A stretch of DNA of 64,000 nucleotides. Source: Bettongia penicillata ogilbyi. Taxonomy: Eukaryota; Chordata; Mammalia; Diprotodontia; Potoroidae. The notes under the pieces were generated by a model. It did no database searches. It was not told the DNA's origin and worked only from the letters and a program-made list of their open reading frames with translations. Where the stretch lies: the NCBI GenBank assembly GCA_023548195.1, contig JAJHZJ010000335.1:2597020-2661019 (forward strand), written 5' to 3'. Position numbers and translations under genes: made by a program. Each line of letters begins with the position of its first letter. Within the stretch, counting starts at the first letter, position 1. Positions 11,791-23,949 of the stretch are shown here, in pieces.

Positions 11791-12646
11791 GGGAGGAGCC
11801 ATGATGGTGGAGTAGAAAGATTCACATATGCTAGCTCCAAAACCACAGCCCAAAAATTACCTGTAAAGAGGAACTCCCAACAAATTCAGGAGCAGTGGAA
11901 GCCACACAACAATGGAGTGGAGGAGATTTCTATTCCAGAGAGCCCTGAAAAACCGACACCAAAGGTCCATCACGCACCAGACCTGGAGCAGAGCTCAGTC
12001 TTGCCTTGGCCACGCGGCACCAAGAGGACCAGATCTGAGCAGGCTACAGGGACGGAAGCTCCGGTGGCTGCAAAGGTCCCTCAACCCACAGACACTACAG
12101 GTCAGTGAGAGAGCCTTCTGGGCTGGACGAGAGGGAGCAGGGTGCCTCCATAACTCAGCCCCCCCACCCCCCAGGGAGGCAGCAGCGGGGGAAGCAGAGG
12201 ACAGGAGTTCCCAAAGCAGACAGGAGCTTGGATCCATTGTTGAAGATTTCCACATAAACCCCCTGAGGGAACTGAGGCCCGTGTGGTGGCCCTGCCCCCA
12301 CCTGAGCAGCTGAACTTAATCTAACACTGAATAGCAGCCACTGACCACCGTTGAAAGCCCTGAGGCTGGAAAGCAGCATTTGAATCTCAGAACCCAAGCA
12401 CTAGCTGGTTGAATCTGGAGGTGAGGCAGGGGTGGAGAGGAATGTCAGAAGTCAAGTAAGTGGCTGGGAAAATTCTCAGAAAAGGGAAAAAAAAATAAGA
12501 CCATAGAAGGTTATTTTCTTGGTGAACAGATATTTCCTCCTTTCCTTTCAGATGAGGAAGAACAATGCTTACCATCAGGTAAAGACACAGAAGTCAAGGC
12601 TTCTGTATCCCAAACATCCAAAATAAATATTCTGTGGGCTCAGGCC

Positions 12647-13568
12647 ATGGAAGAGCTCAAAAAGGATTTTGAAAATCAAGTAAGAGAGGTGGAGGAAAAA
12701 CTGGGAAGAGAAATGAGAGAGATGCAAGAAAAGCATGAAAAACGGGTCAATACCTTGCTAAAGGAGACCCAAAAAATTGCTGAAGAAAAAAACACTTTGA
12801 AAAATAGGCTAGCTCAATTGTCAAATGAGGTTCGAAAAACTAATGAGGAGAAGAATGCTTTCAAAAGCAGAATTAGCCAAATAGAAAAGGAGATTCAAAA
12901 GCTCACTGAAGGAAATAATTCTCTCAAAATTAGAATGGAACAGATGGAGGCTAATGACTTTCTGAGAAACAAAGAATTCTCAAAACAAAACCAAACGAAT
13001 TAAAAAATGGAAGAGAATGTGAAGTAACTCATTGGAAAAACAACTGACCTGGAAAACAGATCCAGGAGAGACAATTTAAAAATTATGGGACTACTTGAAA
13101 GCCATGATCAAAAAAAGAGCCTAGACATCATCTTTCATGAAATTATCAAGGAAAATTGCCCTGGTATTCTAGAACCAGAGGCAAAATAACTATTCAAGGA
13201 ATCCACCAATCACCACCTGAGATCCAAAAAGAGAAACTCCTAGGAATATTGTGGTCAAATTCCAGAATTCCCAGGTCAAGGAGAAAATACTGCAAGCAAC
13301 TAGAAAGAAACAATTCCAGTATTGTGGAAATGGAATCAGGATAACACAAGATTTGGCAGCTTCTACTTTAAGGGATCGAAGGGCATGGAATAGGATATTC
13401 CAGAAGTCAAAGGAATTGGGACAAAAACCAAGAATCATTTTGCCATCAAAACTGAGTATAATACTTCAGAGGGGAAAATTGTCTTTCTATGAAAGAGAGG
13501 ACTTTCAGGCATTCTTGATGAAAAGACCAGAGTTGAAAAGAAAATTTGATTTTCCAACACAAGAATGA
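12647..13568 (+). pseudogene. HAL1 ORF1 (L1 ORF1p-like), broken
   Basis: The first 118 codons encode a heptad-rich coiled coil full of Glu/Lys/Arg, matching the trimerising stalk of L1 ORF1p. The RNA-binding part follows: TTDLENRSRRDNLKIMG at about 13042, IHQSPPE at about 13200, AASTLRDRRAWNRIFQKSKE at about 13355-13414, and FPTQE at the stop. A stop at 13001-13003 and another about 20 nt after it separate the parts, and a frameshift lies near 13180-13190. The related copy at 63314-63880 is open through the same region, so these are private lesions. Confidence 0.88.
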
Positions 13569-13701
13569 GAAGAAGCATGAAAAAGTAAACAGCAAAGAGA
13601 AGTCATAAGGCACTTACCAAAGTTGAAGTGTTTATAATCCTACATGGAAAGACAATATTTGTAACTCTTGAAACTTTTTCAGTATCTGGGTAGTTGGTGG
13701 G

Positions 13702-13703
<2 letters not shown>

Positions 13704-13748
<45 letters not shown>
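13704..13748. repeat. (AC)n microsatellite inside the HAL1 3' UTR
   Basis: Pure CA run of about 45 bp, followed by ACAC/ATGC variants to 13770. The HAL1 copy at the right edge has a GT-rich tract in the matching place (63118-63180, antisense), so the tract is part of the family consensus. Confidence 0.95.
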
Positions 13749-13750
<2 letters not shown>

Positions 13751-14591
13751 ACACACATGCATGCACACACAAACAGAGACAGAGAGCACAGAGTGAATTG
13801 AATAGGACGGGATTATATCTTTAAAAAATTAAGGTAAACGGTGAGAGAGAAATGTATTGGGAGGAGAGAGGGTGAAATGGAATGGGGTAAATTATCTCTC
13901 ATAGAAGAGTCAAGCAGGAGACTTTTTAGTGGAGGGAAAATGAGGGCAGTTGAGAGAAAACCATGAAGTTTACTCTCATAATATTTGACTAAAGGAGGGA
14001 ATAAAATGCACCCTCATTTTGGTATGAAAACCTATCTTACAATTCAAGAAAGTCGGGGAGAAGGGGATAAGCAGGGTGCAGGGGAATGATGGAAGAGGGG
14101 GCAATGGGAGGAGGGAGCAATTTGAAGTCAGCACTCGGGGAGGGACAGGATCAAAAGAGAGAACAGAAGCAATGAGGGACAGGGTAGGATGGAGGCAAGT
14201 ATAGTTAGTCTTAAGCAACACGACTATTATCAAAGTCATTTGCAAAACTACACAGATATGGCCTATATTGAATTGCCTGCCTTCCCAAAGGAAATAGGTG
14301 GGGAGGGATGGGGAGAAGTTGGAACAACTGTTGAGTTTTGTTCTTGGTAGTAGGAAATAAGAAATACAGGTAATGGGGAATAGAAAGTTATCTGGCCCTA
14401 CAGGACAAAAGAGAAGATGGGGACAGGGGAAGGGTGGGATGATAGAAGAGAAGGCAGATTGGTGATAGGGGAAATTAGAATGCTCAGTGTTTTGGGGTGG
14501 GGTGGAGGGGACAAATGGGGAGAAAATGTGGAACCCAAAATTTTGTGAAAATGAATGTAAAAAGTTAAATAAAATTATTTAAAAAAAATAA

Positions 14592-14815
14592 AAACATTTT
14601 TGATTTTTTGAGTCTGCATTTTTTCTTTTGCAACATGGCTAATATGGAAATGTTTTGTATGACTGTACATATGTAACTTTTATACATTTCTTGTCTTCTC
14701 GAGGAGGGGAGAGAGGAGGAAGGGAATTTGGGCCACAAAATTAAAAAAAAAAAACGTTAAAATCTTTGGATTACACATAATTGAGAAAAATAAAATAACA
14801 ACTTAAAAAAATCTG
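14592..14815 (+). mobile_element. L1 3' fragment, right part
   Basis: It continues the interrupted L1 3' UTR: GCAACATGGCTAATATGG, a ATGTAACTTTTATA phrase, a GAGGAGGGGAGAGAGGAGG stretch, and an A-rich end near 14815. Together with 11262-11790 this is one older L1 end split by the HAL1. Confidence 0.8.
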
Positions 14816-15569
14816 CTTTTTTCTCTTTGTAAGGAAAACTATGCTAAATCAAGATAGCATGCTAAAAAACAGCGACAAAACTTTGCTGACAAATGTTCAT
14901 ATAGTCAACAATTTAGGTAGCAATGAATGACTGTGAGAGTTGGACTGTAAGGAAAGCTTAGAGCTGCAGAATTGATCTTTCAGATTGTATTACTGAAGTC
15001 TTGAGAGTCCCTTGCATAGCAAAGAGGTCAAGTTAGTCTATATTTAAATAAATTCATTTAGACTATTCACTGCAAGGTCAATTATTGAAGTTGAAACTTA
15101 AAGTATTTTGGTCACATAATGAGAAGACAGAATTAATTAGAAAAGACCCTGATTCAACAGTGAGGCAATAGAATACTTTGGTCAGTGTTACTGATAATCT
15201 TTTCTGGATTATGAATCTAGTTCAAGTGCAAAAACACCAGTGTTTTGAGTTAAAGGGAGTGACAACCTCCATATTTATGCATATGACACGTCTTAGATTA
15301 AACTGCATCAAATTTTGGTCTGATAGCCACATGCCATAAATAGAGTTGTATTTCCCTCAGAGTTTATTTAGAAAGCCTTTTTATTGTGCTATAATATTTT
15401 CCCAGTTTTCTGGTAAACCTGTGAAAATAACAATCACTTTATTTCTACTTGGTTGTTATTGTCTATGCACTTTGATTAAAAGGAAATCTCTAGGGGTCTG
15501 TAAGTATATTTAGTAAATATGAACTTGAAATTCTAAGGAAAAAAATCAGATTTTAGTGCAAATTCTAAC

Positions 15570-15770
15570 AGAGAAACTTGACAGCAATGTGATACTGGGC
15601 AAGTCAACAAGTTTTCCTTGGGCTCACTTTGGTCATCTACAAAATAGTCATAATAATAGCACGTATATCATAGTACAATGATAAAAAGTGTTTCAATATG
15701 TGAAACATTTTGTAAAACTTAAAATGCTATATAAAGGTTACAACCTGTATTATGATATTATTGTTCTTAC
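15570..15770 (+). repeat. MIR/MAR1-type SINE remnant
   Basis: TGATACTGGGCAAGTCA, GGTCATCTACAAAATAGTC and TAATAATAGCA followed by TTGTAAAACTTAAAATGCTATATAAA follow the sense MIR order. Confidence 0.6.
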
Positions 15771-16014
15771 TATAATCAGCGTTTATCCCAGACTGATGAA
15801 CATCTGTTTAGCACCTCCAAGGCCCTCGCCCCTTCCACCCAGAACCATATACATACATACTTATACAGACATGCATAAACATACATTTTCACACATGCAC
15901 ACACATTTACATTTAGATATTGGGACATGATTTTATTTTTCTTTTGGTACAGCCAGCTCATGAGTGAAGAAATTCCTATTGATGTAAGTTGGAACTTTCT
16001 CTGAAAATTAAGTC

Positions 16015-16105
16015 TTAATGACTTGCCCCAAACGCTAAACGGTTAAGTGACTGGCTCAGGGTCACAAAACCAATAAGTGTTAAATGCAGGATTTAAACAC
16101 ACATT
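16015..16105 (-). repeat. MIR-type SINE remnant, antisense
   Basis: GTTAAGTGACTGGCTCAGGG followed by TCACAAAACCAATAAGTGTT and a GGATTTAAACACA block. Confidence 0.55.
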
Positions 16106-17439
16106 CATCAAGATAGCCCTTTCTACAATTTCTTCTGGATGGAACATGACTCTGAATTGTCATTATATATCCTTCTGTTTCTACAAATTAATCTATGTGG
16201 CTTATTCATTTGACCAATGCTTCTTTAGCTTGGGATTCTAAACAAAAAGTTTATTTGATTTGTTTATCATATTTTCACTGTTTCATAGGCCCTATCCAGA
16301 GGAAAAGCACTTTGGGTTACAATGAGCAAAGCCAATGATGTGTATGAGTATAGCTTAGTTAAACGATGTCTACTTATAGATGATTTCTAATTTTTGTAGG
16401 TTTTTCATCAGTTTATCTTGTGCTCTGAAACTCTATCAATCTTCTTCCTTCTTTTTAGTTGACCTTTTTTTTATGAATGTCATGGAGTGATGGTCCCTAT
16501 GCTATTTTGAAGTCATTAGAGTTTTCATTAGGATACTTTCTTAAATCTATTACAGTCACTTTTGCAGTTTCAGTAATATACCCTCAGATTGCTAATGAAT
16601 GGATGTTAATGAATTTAGGAGATTGTTGGGGTTCTTATTCTTTTATGGAGAAATTTTAGAAGAGAGAGGGACAACCTGCAGAAGATCTTCCCTTAACAAG
16701 ATTTGAAAAGGCAGAAAAGAGGTGGTAGAGCAATACAGGCTGGGTAATACAATTAAGAAATGAGAGACTTGGTAGAAACAAAGTAAGAAACAAAACTCAC
16801 ATTACCAAAATTGCAAATGAGAAAGATATCATAACAAATACAACTACAAACAACAGAATTAGCAGAAAGTACTATTCAGGGTTCTATCATAATAAATTTT
16901 ATAACTTAAAGAAGATGTATGAATACATGAGGGAGTAGAGCATCTCAAGAGGAGGGAAATGCAATGCAGAGGGTCCTTGTTAAAAAGTATAGTATTGTAA
17001 CTGTTATGATAAAACGTCATAGTATTAATTGATGATTTTTCCTCTTCTTAAAAACAAAAATACATCATAATTCTAATTATGTGCTAGTCTCTACAACAGC
17101 AAAATTATCATACTGCTTTTTTTATCTGACCAAATTGTATCCTATCAAAAAGACAATCATCAGGTGAAATTCTGTTATAACATGATCATAAAGAATCATA
17201 AAAATCATAAAGATGAAGATTATAAAGATAATCATAAAAATTATTCATTAAGTTATCTAATTTCTCATAAATGATATCACTTATATTGTAGATAATATGC
17301 ATACATTCATACATATAGTATATGTATATACATATGCGTATATGCATTTTCACCTATTCCAGGAATTCCTGGAAACTAAGAGCAGGAAAGTCACCTCTGG
17401 TGACATAGTGGTGTAATGAGAGCCAAACTGTGTTCCACA

Positions 17440-17580
17440 ACCAGATCCTGTACTTTCTAGCTTGAAACCTTGGGGATATCCCTTTAATTATCTGAGTCCT
17501 TAATTTGTAAAATGAGGAGATTGTACTAAGTGATATATAAGCTCCCTTCTTGTTCTGAATCTTATAATAGTATAATTGCT
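17440..17580 (+). repeat. MIR-type SINE remnant
   Basis: AACCTTGGGGATATCCCTTTAATTATCTGAGTCCTTAATTTGTAAAATGAGGAGATTGTAC in pieces matches a sense MIR core and tail. Confidence 0.55.
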
Positions 17581-19766
17581 AAATGAATGCTATAGATTTG
17601 TGAACTCAAATTGAAACTGCATATTTTTAAACATGAAGTAGTCTAAGTGTTTATGATCTTATTTGGAAATACTTTCCATATTGTCTTTAAGTGTTATTTA
17701 TCTATAGTTTTTGAAAATAATTTTGCTTAAAGTTAAATAAATCACCTTGATAAGCCATCGTAATATTACCTTGACATAATTACTTCTCAGAATATCTGTA
17801 GACTTTTTCGAGTCTTTTGGGGGGTCAGTCTATAATCCATTCCCCAAAAATGGCCTTTTCTCATTCAGTAATAGCAGACGATGTTTGTGCAAGTCTTCTC
17901 TTAGTATGTAGCTATTTTTATCAAACCATAACATGACTCCCAAATTTGATACTCCCATTATATCCACTGACTGCAAAATAAGTTTGATTAATTTCTAAGG
18001 TCAAATCAAATCTCAAAAGATGAAAGGTATTTAAAAATAATCAAAGACTCTGAGAATATTTCATTAACTTAGAAAAGAATCCTAGAAACGTTGCTACTCC
18101 TGTCACGTTCATCAAAATAAATACATAGTACCTTTAAAGAACTTAAAGGGGAAAACCTCATTTGCATGAAACATTCTGGGTATGTTTTTTTTTTTCTAAA
18201 GTTTTCTTCATTTCATCACTATGCACATATTTTAATAACTATTTCTAAAAGTCCACGATACATGGAATCTGATGACTTCTCTATTTCTTTCCATAAAACT
18301 CAAAACCAAAGAAAGTAAATGAAATTGATTTATTATTCCTTAGATCATCAAATGTAGAGCAAAATAAATTTGGTATGATATTCCTTCATTCAATTTTATT
18401 TCATTAAATTTGTGTTCACCATAGAAACTCTCAGACAAATAGACAAAATTTTTGTACTAGAATTTTCAAATTCTCAAAAAATAATGATTTTTCCTAATTA
18501 TCATTCAGTGTGGTTATTTCCCTAAATAATAGTATATAAATGCCCAACTCCTTGTAACGTAGGTTTTTTATGGCCCAGGAACCTTTCATACACTGTAGTA
18601 GATTTCTTAAATCTCTTTGGTTCACATTCCTGTCTAGTCCATTTTCGATTATCTTGGATTCAATAAGAAAAGCATTTAATTAAGATGCAAAACTATACAA
18701 GTAATAGAAAAAAGAAACAAATGGTTAATGTATCATCTGAACTATTAGAGAAATAAGTTCAATCTCCTATATTTTCTTAGATTTCAGGTGGGTTAGAATT
18801 TGAAAACTTGTAGGATAATATACCTAAGGGGGAAGTCTCTGACTTCACAGTAGTTGTTGAGATCACCTCCAACTCTCAAATTTGTTGGTATTGTGAAACT
18901 CTGGTTTCACTTAACAAGCTTCATATGGCAAGTTGTTAAGTTATATAGCCTCTTTTCTTAGTTACGAAGTCAGAAGGATTCTCCCATAACTATCGATTTT
19001 GTAAAAATGTGTCTAATACCTTGAATTTTATTCATTTTCCTCTCCTACTCTGATCACAATCACTGACCTTGACTATCTTCTTTTCTCTTGTCCCCCTGCT
19101 TCTGTTCTTACTCCTTTTTCCCTCTCTTCTGTTTCCCCATTTGAGTTCTCCAAGTCCTGACAACCCTGACTTTTAATCTTTTTTTTTTCTTTTAGAGTGG
19201 TCTGTATCAAGTGTAATCTTCACCTCGTGCTACAGCTGTTATGCACCCACAGCTGTTATGCACTCTTCTGAGAAGAGTAGACTTTCCTCCATAATGAACA
19301 TTTCTTGAAACTGATGCACTATCGGAAATGAAGCATTAGAGACATTCTTGACTTCCTCTGTCTGTTCTCCCTGACTTAAAAATGTTGCAGCCTTGAGAAA
19401 CTTGTCTAGGTGCATAAACACGTTTGAAGGTTCTCATATGCATACATTAATTTACAAATAGCATATTCCCCTGAATTTATTCCAATTATGTAATGAATAT
19501 GAGTCCAACGAGTTTCATATAGACCTAACATCTGTCACATGTTGATGTTACATACAAAGAACCCTTAAATACCTATTAGCAATGCTCATTGGACTACATG
19601 TGTAAACTCCTTGGGAAATGAAATTGGGTCTATTCTGTCATTGTTTTGACTGTTTTATTATTTCTGGGCTGGTCCCATATCCAACTCATTACCTCTTTAC
19701 CTTCCAGCCCACAGGCCTTCATATAAAACTGTGAATCTGTGGATAACCCAGATTGACCATGTTATC

Positions 19767-20696
19767 TCATTTGTAATCTGAAACAACTTTTCTGCTCCAC
19801 AACTTTCTCATGGCATTTTTTACCTCTGCATTCCTCACTGTATAGATAAGTGGATTTAGCATGGGGGTGATGACAGTGAAAAATATAGTCACAGCTTTAT
19901 CCATTGGGAAGGTGGTCACTGGTCGAAGATACATGAAAATGCATGGAACAAAAAACAAGATGACAACAGTGACGTGGGAACTACAAGTAGAAAGAGCTTT
20001 GCGTCTTCCTGCAGAACTGTAACTTTTCAGGGAGTTCAGGATGATAACATAGGAACACATCAACATAACAAAGCTAATCATAGATATTAACCCTCCATTT
20101 GCAGCAATTAGCAGACCAACAATGAAGGTATCTATGCAGTCAAGTTGAATAACAGGGACAATGTCACATAAGAAGTGATCTATGACATTAGGTCCACAGA
20201 ATGGGAGCCACAATGTGATGAGAATCTGTCCTGTTGAATGAAGGAAGCCCACTGTCCAAGCCAATACTACCAGGAGACAACATAATTGATGATTCATTAT
20301 AGTAGTATAATGCAAGGGCTTGCAGATAGCCACGTATCTGTCAAAGGCCATTACTATGAGCAGGAAAATCTCAGAGGCACCCAAAACATGTTCAATAAAT
20401 ACTTGTGTCATACACCCATTGAAAGAAATTATTTTCTTGTCACACAGTAAATCTGCAAGCATTTTGGGGACAATTGAAGATGAATAGCAGGCATCAATTA
20501 AGGATAAAAAAGAAAGGAAGAAATACATTGGAGAATTCAGAGTCTGGCTAGAGGTTATGGTGATTACAATGAGAATATTGCCCAACACAGTGATGATATA
20601 TGTGATTAAAAATATAACAAATAACACTTTCTGCACCTCAGGATTCTTTGCAAGACCTAATAAAATGAATTCAGTCACATTGTTCCTATTTTCCAT
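19767..20696 (-). CDS. Olfactory receptor, family 4 (OR4C-like), intact
   Basis: This is a 309-residue odorant receptor from the ATG at 20696. An upstream in-frame ATG at 20792 would add 32 residues without OR similarity and lies beyond the predicted splice acceptor, so the MENRNN start is preferred. Hallmarks are NVT at residue 6, LGN at 38-40 in TM1, PMYFFL at 56-61 and the cysteines at 95 and 177. [10 protein letters not shown] is at 116-125, RRKALSTC at 231-238 and [12 protein letters not shown] at 278-289. No break is visible. It shares the [15 protein letters not shown] and AMRKLWSRK segments with the pseudogenes at 30678 and 42121, so these three are the closest relatives in the array. 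Expression in olfactory neurons is assumed from the family. A candidate promoter/exon 1 lies at 23230-23600. Confidence 0.95.
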   Translation of the reverse strand: MENRNNVTEFILLGLAKNPEVQKVLFVIFLITYIITVLGNILIVITITSSQTLNSPMYFFLSFLSLIDACYSSSIVPKMLADLLCDKKIISFNGCMTQVFIEHVLGASEIFLLIVMAFDRYVAICKPLHYTTIMNHQLCCLLVVLAWTVGFLHSTGQILITLWLPFCGPNVIDHFLCDIVPVIQLDCIDTFIVGLLIAANGGLISMISFVMLMCSYVIILNSLKSYSSAGRRKALSTCSSHVTVVILFFVPCIFMYLRPVTTFPMDKAVTIFFTVITPMLNPLIYTVRNAEVKNAMRKLWSRKVVSDYK

Positions 20697-20743
20697 GTCA
20701 CATTTTTTACCAGTGCAGAGCTCAGAGATAAATATCAGCTGGT

Positions 20744-20760
20744 TCTGAAAGTAGATAGCT
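20744..20760 (-). other. Candidate 3' splice site before the OR coding exon (19767-20696)
   Basis: Minus-strand CTATCTACTTTCAG ends at 20745, giving a 48-nt 5' UTR before the ATG at 20696. It supports the shorter start codon and a spliced upstream exon. Confidence 0.5.
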
Positions 20761-21348
20761 CCTAATGAACCCAAGTTTTCTACTTTTAACAATCCACTTT
20801 TTCCACACTATGCCTGTATGGAGAAAACAAGATCATATAGCTCACGAGTGACAGATCCAAATTCTCTGATGGCAAATTCAGTCAGTCCCAACAACAAGTA
20901 GAATACTACATTATCCAATAATCCTGGTCACAGCCCTTTGGAACATTTAATTCTTTCTTCTTCACCACACCCAATTTCAACTACCACCATTGATTATTCA
21001 TTTCTGGAGAGATTTGGAGTCTGGCCTCCACATCATTTAATCTCTCCAGGTAGAATACTGCATAGGAAAAGAGAAATAAATAAGAAATATGGCAAAGTGT
21101 TGCCAAGGTTAACAAGAACATGAACAGGTTTCAAGAGGCTATTTAAAATTATGTTCGAGGAGACTTAAAATTGAAAATGGTAGATACCTATATGATAGAT
21201 AAGAGAAGGGGTAGAGAGGAACAAGGAGGAATACAGACACAGACAGATTTACATAGAATATAAAGACAAAGAGACAAAGAGGCAGAGAGAAGACACATAA
21301 ATATAGATGGTATTTAGATGGAAAATGACAGATGATGGATCACTAAAT

Positions 21349-21350
<2 letters not shown>
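20761..21350. other. Presumed intron sequence upstream of the second receptor, nothing recognised
   Basis: No repeat or gene can be supported. The 61-codon frame at 20938-21123 has no family features. Confidence 0.45.

Positions 21351-21391
<41 letters not shown>
21351..21391. repeat. (GATA)n microsatellite
   Basis: Ten clean tandem GATA units. Confidence 0.97.
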
Positions 21392-21392
<1 letters not shown>

Positions 21393-21639
21393 GTGCTTAA
21401 TATTAGCCTGTGCTAACTTTTGGGGATATGATTTCAAGCAAAAAAAGAGGTCCCTACCCTCAGGGATTTTACATTATTATGCAGAAAAACATCACAAATA
21501 AATAGAAAACATATATGAGTGCATATGGATGTATGTATATGTGTTTATATCTATCTATCAAAATAGACCTGTGGCTTTCTTGACTTATGGAACTAGCTTA
21601 TAAGCAAATTCTTGTCTGATACAGAAACTCCCTCTACTA

Positions 21640-21775
21640 ATGCAGCTTAAATTGCTTGGGTGTTGTCTGGAGGCAAGGAGAGTTAAATAACTTTAAGAAT
21701 CTCACCCAGATAGTATATGTCAGAAGTGGGATTTGGACCCAGGTCTTTCTGACAACATGGGTGACTCTATTCTTA
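21640..21775 (-). repeat. MIR-type SINE remnant, antisense
   Basis: GAGTTAAATAACTTTAAG, TCACCCAGATAGTATATGTC and GGGATTTGGACCCAGGTCTT follow antisense MIR order. Confidence 0.65.
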
Positions 21776-22078
21776 AGCCCAAGCTATGACACACAAACAG
21801 ATGGATGAAGAGACAGACAGACAGACAAACAGAGAGAGAAAGAAACACAGATGGATGATGGATGATGGATGGCTGGAGGGAGGAATGGATGGTAGCTATA
21901 GAAATAGAGATATAAACAAAGGTAAAATATGGTAGCCCCCAATAGGCATAATACAGTGTGCTAATCAGGATATTTTGTGTTCTTAGCACAAGTTTATAAC
22001 TGACCCTTGAGAGTACCCCAAATATCCACCATCCTAGTTTCACATAGCAATACACAAATACATGCAGGCATATACACA

Positions 22079-22082
<4 letters not shown>

Positions 22083-22136
<54 letters not shown>

Positions 22137-22185
22137 ACATAAACACACACACATGTATATATGTGTGTGTATGTATACATATATA
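22083..22185. repeat. (AT)n followed by AC/GT microsatellite
   Basis: AT dinucleotides to about 22128, then ACAC with ATGT variants to about 22185. Confidence 0.95.
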
Positions 22186-23229
22186 TTAATAAATAAAGGG
22201 AAAAGATGTTTTAACTTATGGAATATAGAAGCATAGCTAATCTTCTTGTGGCATATTTATTATGTAAAGTAAGAAACACTTTTTAAAAATTCCAGATGCT
22301 TTGTAACAGACATTCATATGACACTGTAGTCATTCAGTTCATTTACCATCTCTTCCTTGTTCTTGGGAATTATTTAAGCACAGGAGATGAAAGAATGTCT
22401 CTAGGTTTTATCAAGTTTTGCCTATTTATGATGTAGTCTCTAAGAAGCTTCCACTCAGACCAAATGATTAAAAAAAACTGAAAAGGAATTAATAAACTGT
22501 TCCTAAATTGTCAAGTGTAATTCTGTGCCTGAAAAGGAAAAAAAATTGGTAAATGCTAGGAGAATTCTGTCAGTTTGATTATTTCACAGCAAATGGAAAT
22601 TTGAGCAGGCTTGATTGATTCAGAAGGAGTTAGCTACATTATCTGGATTAATAGGCACCTCAAAGATACAGACATCTCCCCCCCAGAGTGATGAAGCACC
22701 TTTCCCAAAATCAAACAGCTAGCAAGTGATAATTTGTAACCAGCTTCATCTTTCTCCTACTCTAATTTCTTTTTCTCTCTACACTACGTTGAAGAATATA
22801 ACAAAAAGAAGAGAAAATTTAAATACACAAAAAAGTGAAAAGTGATGAAAAAATAAGATGGCATGTAATTGGAAAGTGGGAGGTTTTCATTACTAATAGG
22901 ATTGGTGAGGTAAAGAAACTGTCTGAAGAAAAAGCCTAGAAACTAACTTATCAAATGCTATTTCTCAGAATTGGAATCAGATGACCCTGTCAGAATGTAT
23001 GTGGACAGATCTCCTAGTGTATCTTCATGTGATTCCAACGTGGTAACTGATAATTTAGTAGCTCAGCATGCTCCCTCACTCAGAAGGTGCCTCATAAATC
23101 TTTAAAAGTGACAGTCATAAATCTGGTAATAGTGACTGCAACTCCTCAACACTACCTAGGGAACTATTGTGGAGTCATAGATTAAAACTAAATTGAAGCA
23201 AGAAGCATCCTCTGTTCCCAAATTCTAAC
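22186..23229. other. Presumed intron/intergenic, AT-rich
   Basis: No gene. A small antisense MIR-like piece (CCTTTCCCAAAATCAAACAG) lies at about 22680-22745. Confidence 0.5.
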
Positions 23230-23600
23230 CTGTGAGTCCCTTGTCCTTAGCATGGAGAGTAGGTGGTCGACAGAATGAGACATGAAGAAAAGAAGAGAGA
23301 TGTTATGGTCTGCATGGTGAGACTAAATGGTTCACCTACAATAAATTCCTGCTGATTAATATGGCACATTTAGAACATGTGTTCCTCTTGAGTCTTAGCC
23401 ATTTTATCATGTGTCATATTTAAGAGTAAATTCTGTGAAGTATTTTCAACTTTAATAATGAGACCTCAGGAGCATATTCCGCTAATTGGATAAACTTGTC
23501 AATGACTCAATTACACTTGTTAGTACTTTACTAACCACGGTAGAATGAATTTTAGACTTGCCAAAGTATTGAGGGATTTGTGTTTATTTTGTATCCTTAT
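23230..23600 (-). promoter_or_regulatory. Candidate OR promoter plus non-coding exon 1 (copy B)
   Basis: Homologous to copies A (10870) and C (33671): shared runs include CTACAAT, CTGATTAATA, ATTCTGTGAAGTATTTTC, TAATGAGACCTCAGGAGCAT and TTGGATAAACTTG. In receptor sense it ends in CTCACAG|GTTAGA (exon end 23230), a usable donor with a weaker intron side than A and C. It is 2.5 kb upstream of the intact OR ATG at 20696. The homeodomain-type site here is CTAATTGG (23482-23489), with CCTCAGGAGC (23464-23473) as the EBF-like partner 8 bp away. Regulatory role is inferred from position, conservation and known OR promoter logic. Confidence 0.55.
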
Positions 23601-23949
23601 GTTTTCATGAGGAAAAACATTAGGCAGGTTGAATTATCTAGATATTTAGGATGACTACCAACATTTCTGTTGAAGAAAAAATAATGGGACACCACCACCA
23701 CCAATAAAATGTTGTTAGCTTCTGGCTTCTCCTCTAGTTTCCTAAATGAAAGATCCAGAGTACAAATTTTCATATACCATGATATCACCCAAGAATTAAT
23801 AAGAACTTGAAAGATTTTTTTTAAATCATGGAAAAAGACTGAATTCATAATGTAAGAACTTAGAATAAAGGAAGACAGAGAGATAGATTTAACCAAAGAC
23901 TGAGGAATCCTACAGGCTAACTAACAAGCAGTGACTATAGGTTTTAAAT

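Larger units (their letters stand above)
11791..14591 (+). mobile_element. HAL1 (half-L1) retroposon, complete copy with target-site duplication
   Basis: The element has an L1-type 5' UTR (beginning GGGAGGAGCCATGATGG, with a GC-rich part at 12000-12300), a single L1-like ORF1, then directly a purine-rich 3' UTR and an A-rich end. No ORF2 sequence lies between ORF1 and the 3' UTR. That layout defines HAL1, a non-autonomous L1 derivative described in mammals including opossum. It is flanked by 12-nt direct repeats differing at one base (11779-11790 and 14592-14603), so it is a complete insertion of about 2.8 kb. Mobilisation by L1 ORF2 protein is inferred from family knowledge. Confidence 0.88.
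14816..19766. other. Intergenic, AT-rich, with a few old SINE remnants
   Basis: No gene is recognisable over nearly 5 kb downstream of the second receptor. Listed separately are MIR-type pieces at 15570-15770, 16015-16105 and 17440-17580. A mixed AC tract lies at 15845-15905 and ATAC/ATGT repeats near 17290-17345. Open frames here (about 60 codons at 16477 and 19239) have no family features. Confidence 0.55.

Noticed and set aside
20697..20792. N-terminal extension of the intact receptor from an ATG at 20792
   Set aside because: The 32 extra residues have no OR similarity and cross the predicted splice acceptor at 20745; the MENRNN start matches family length.
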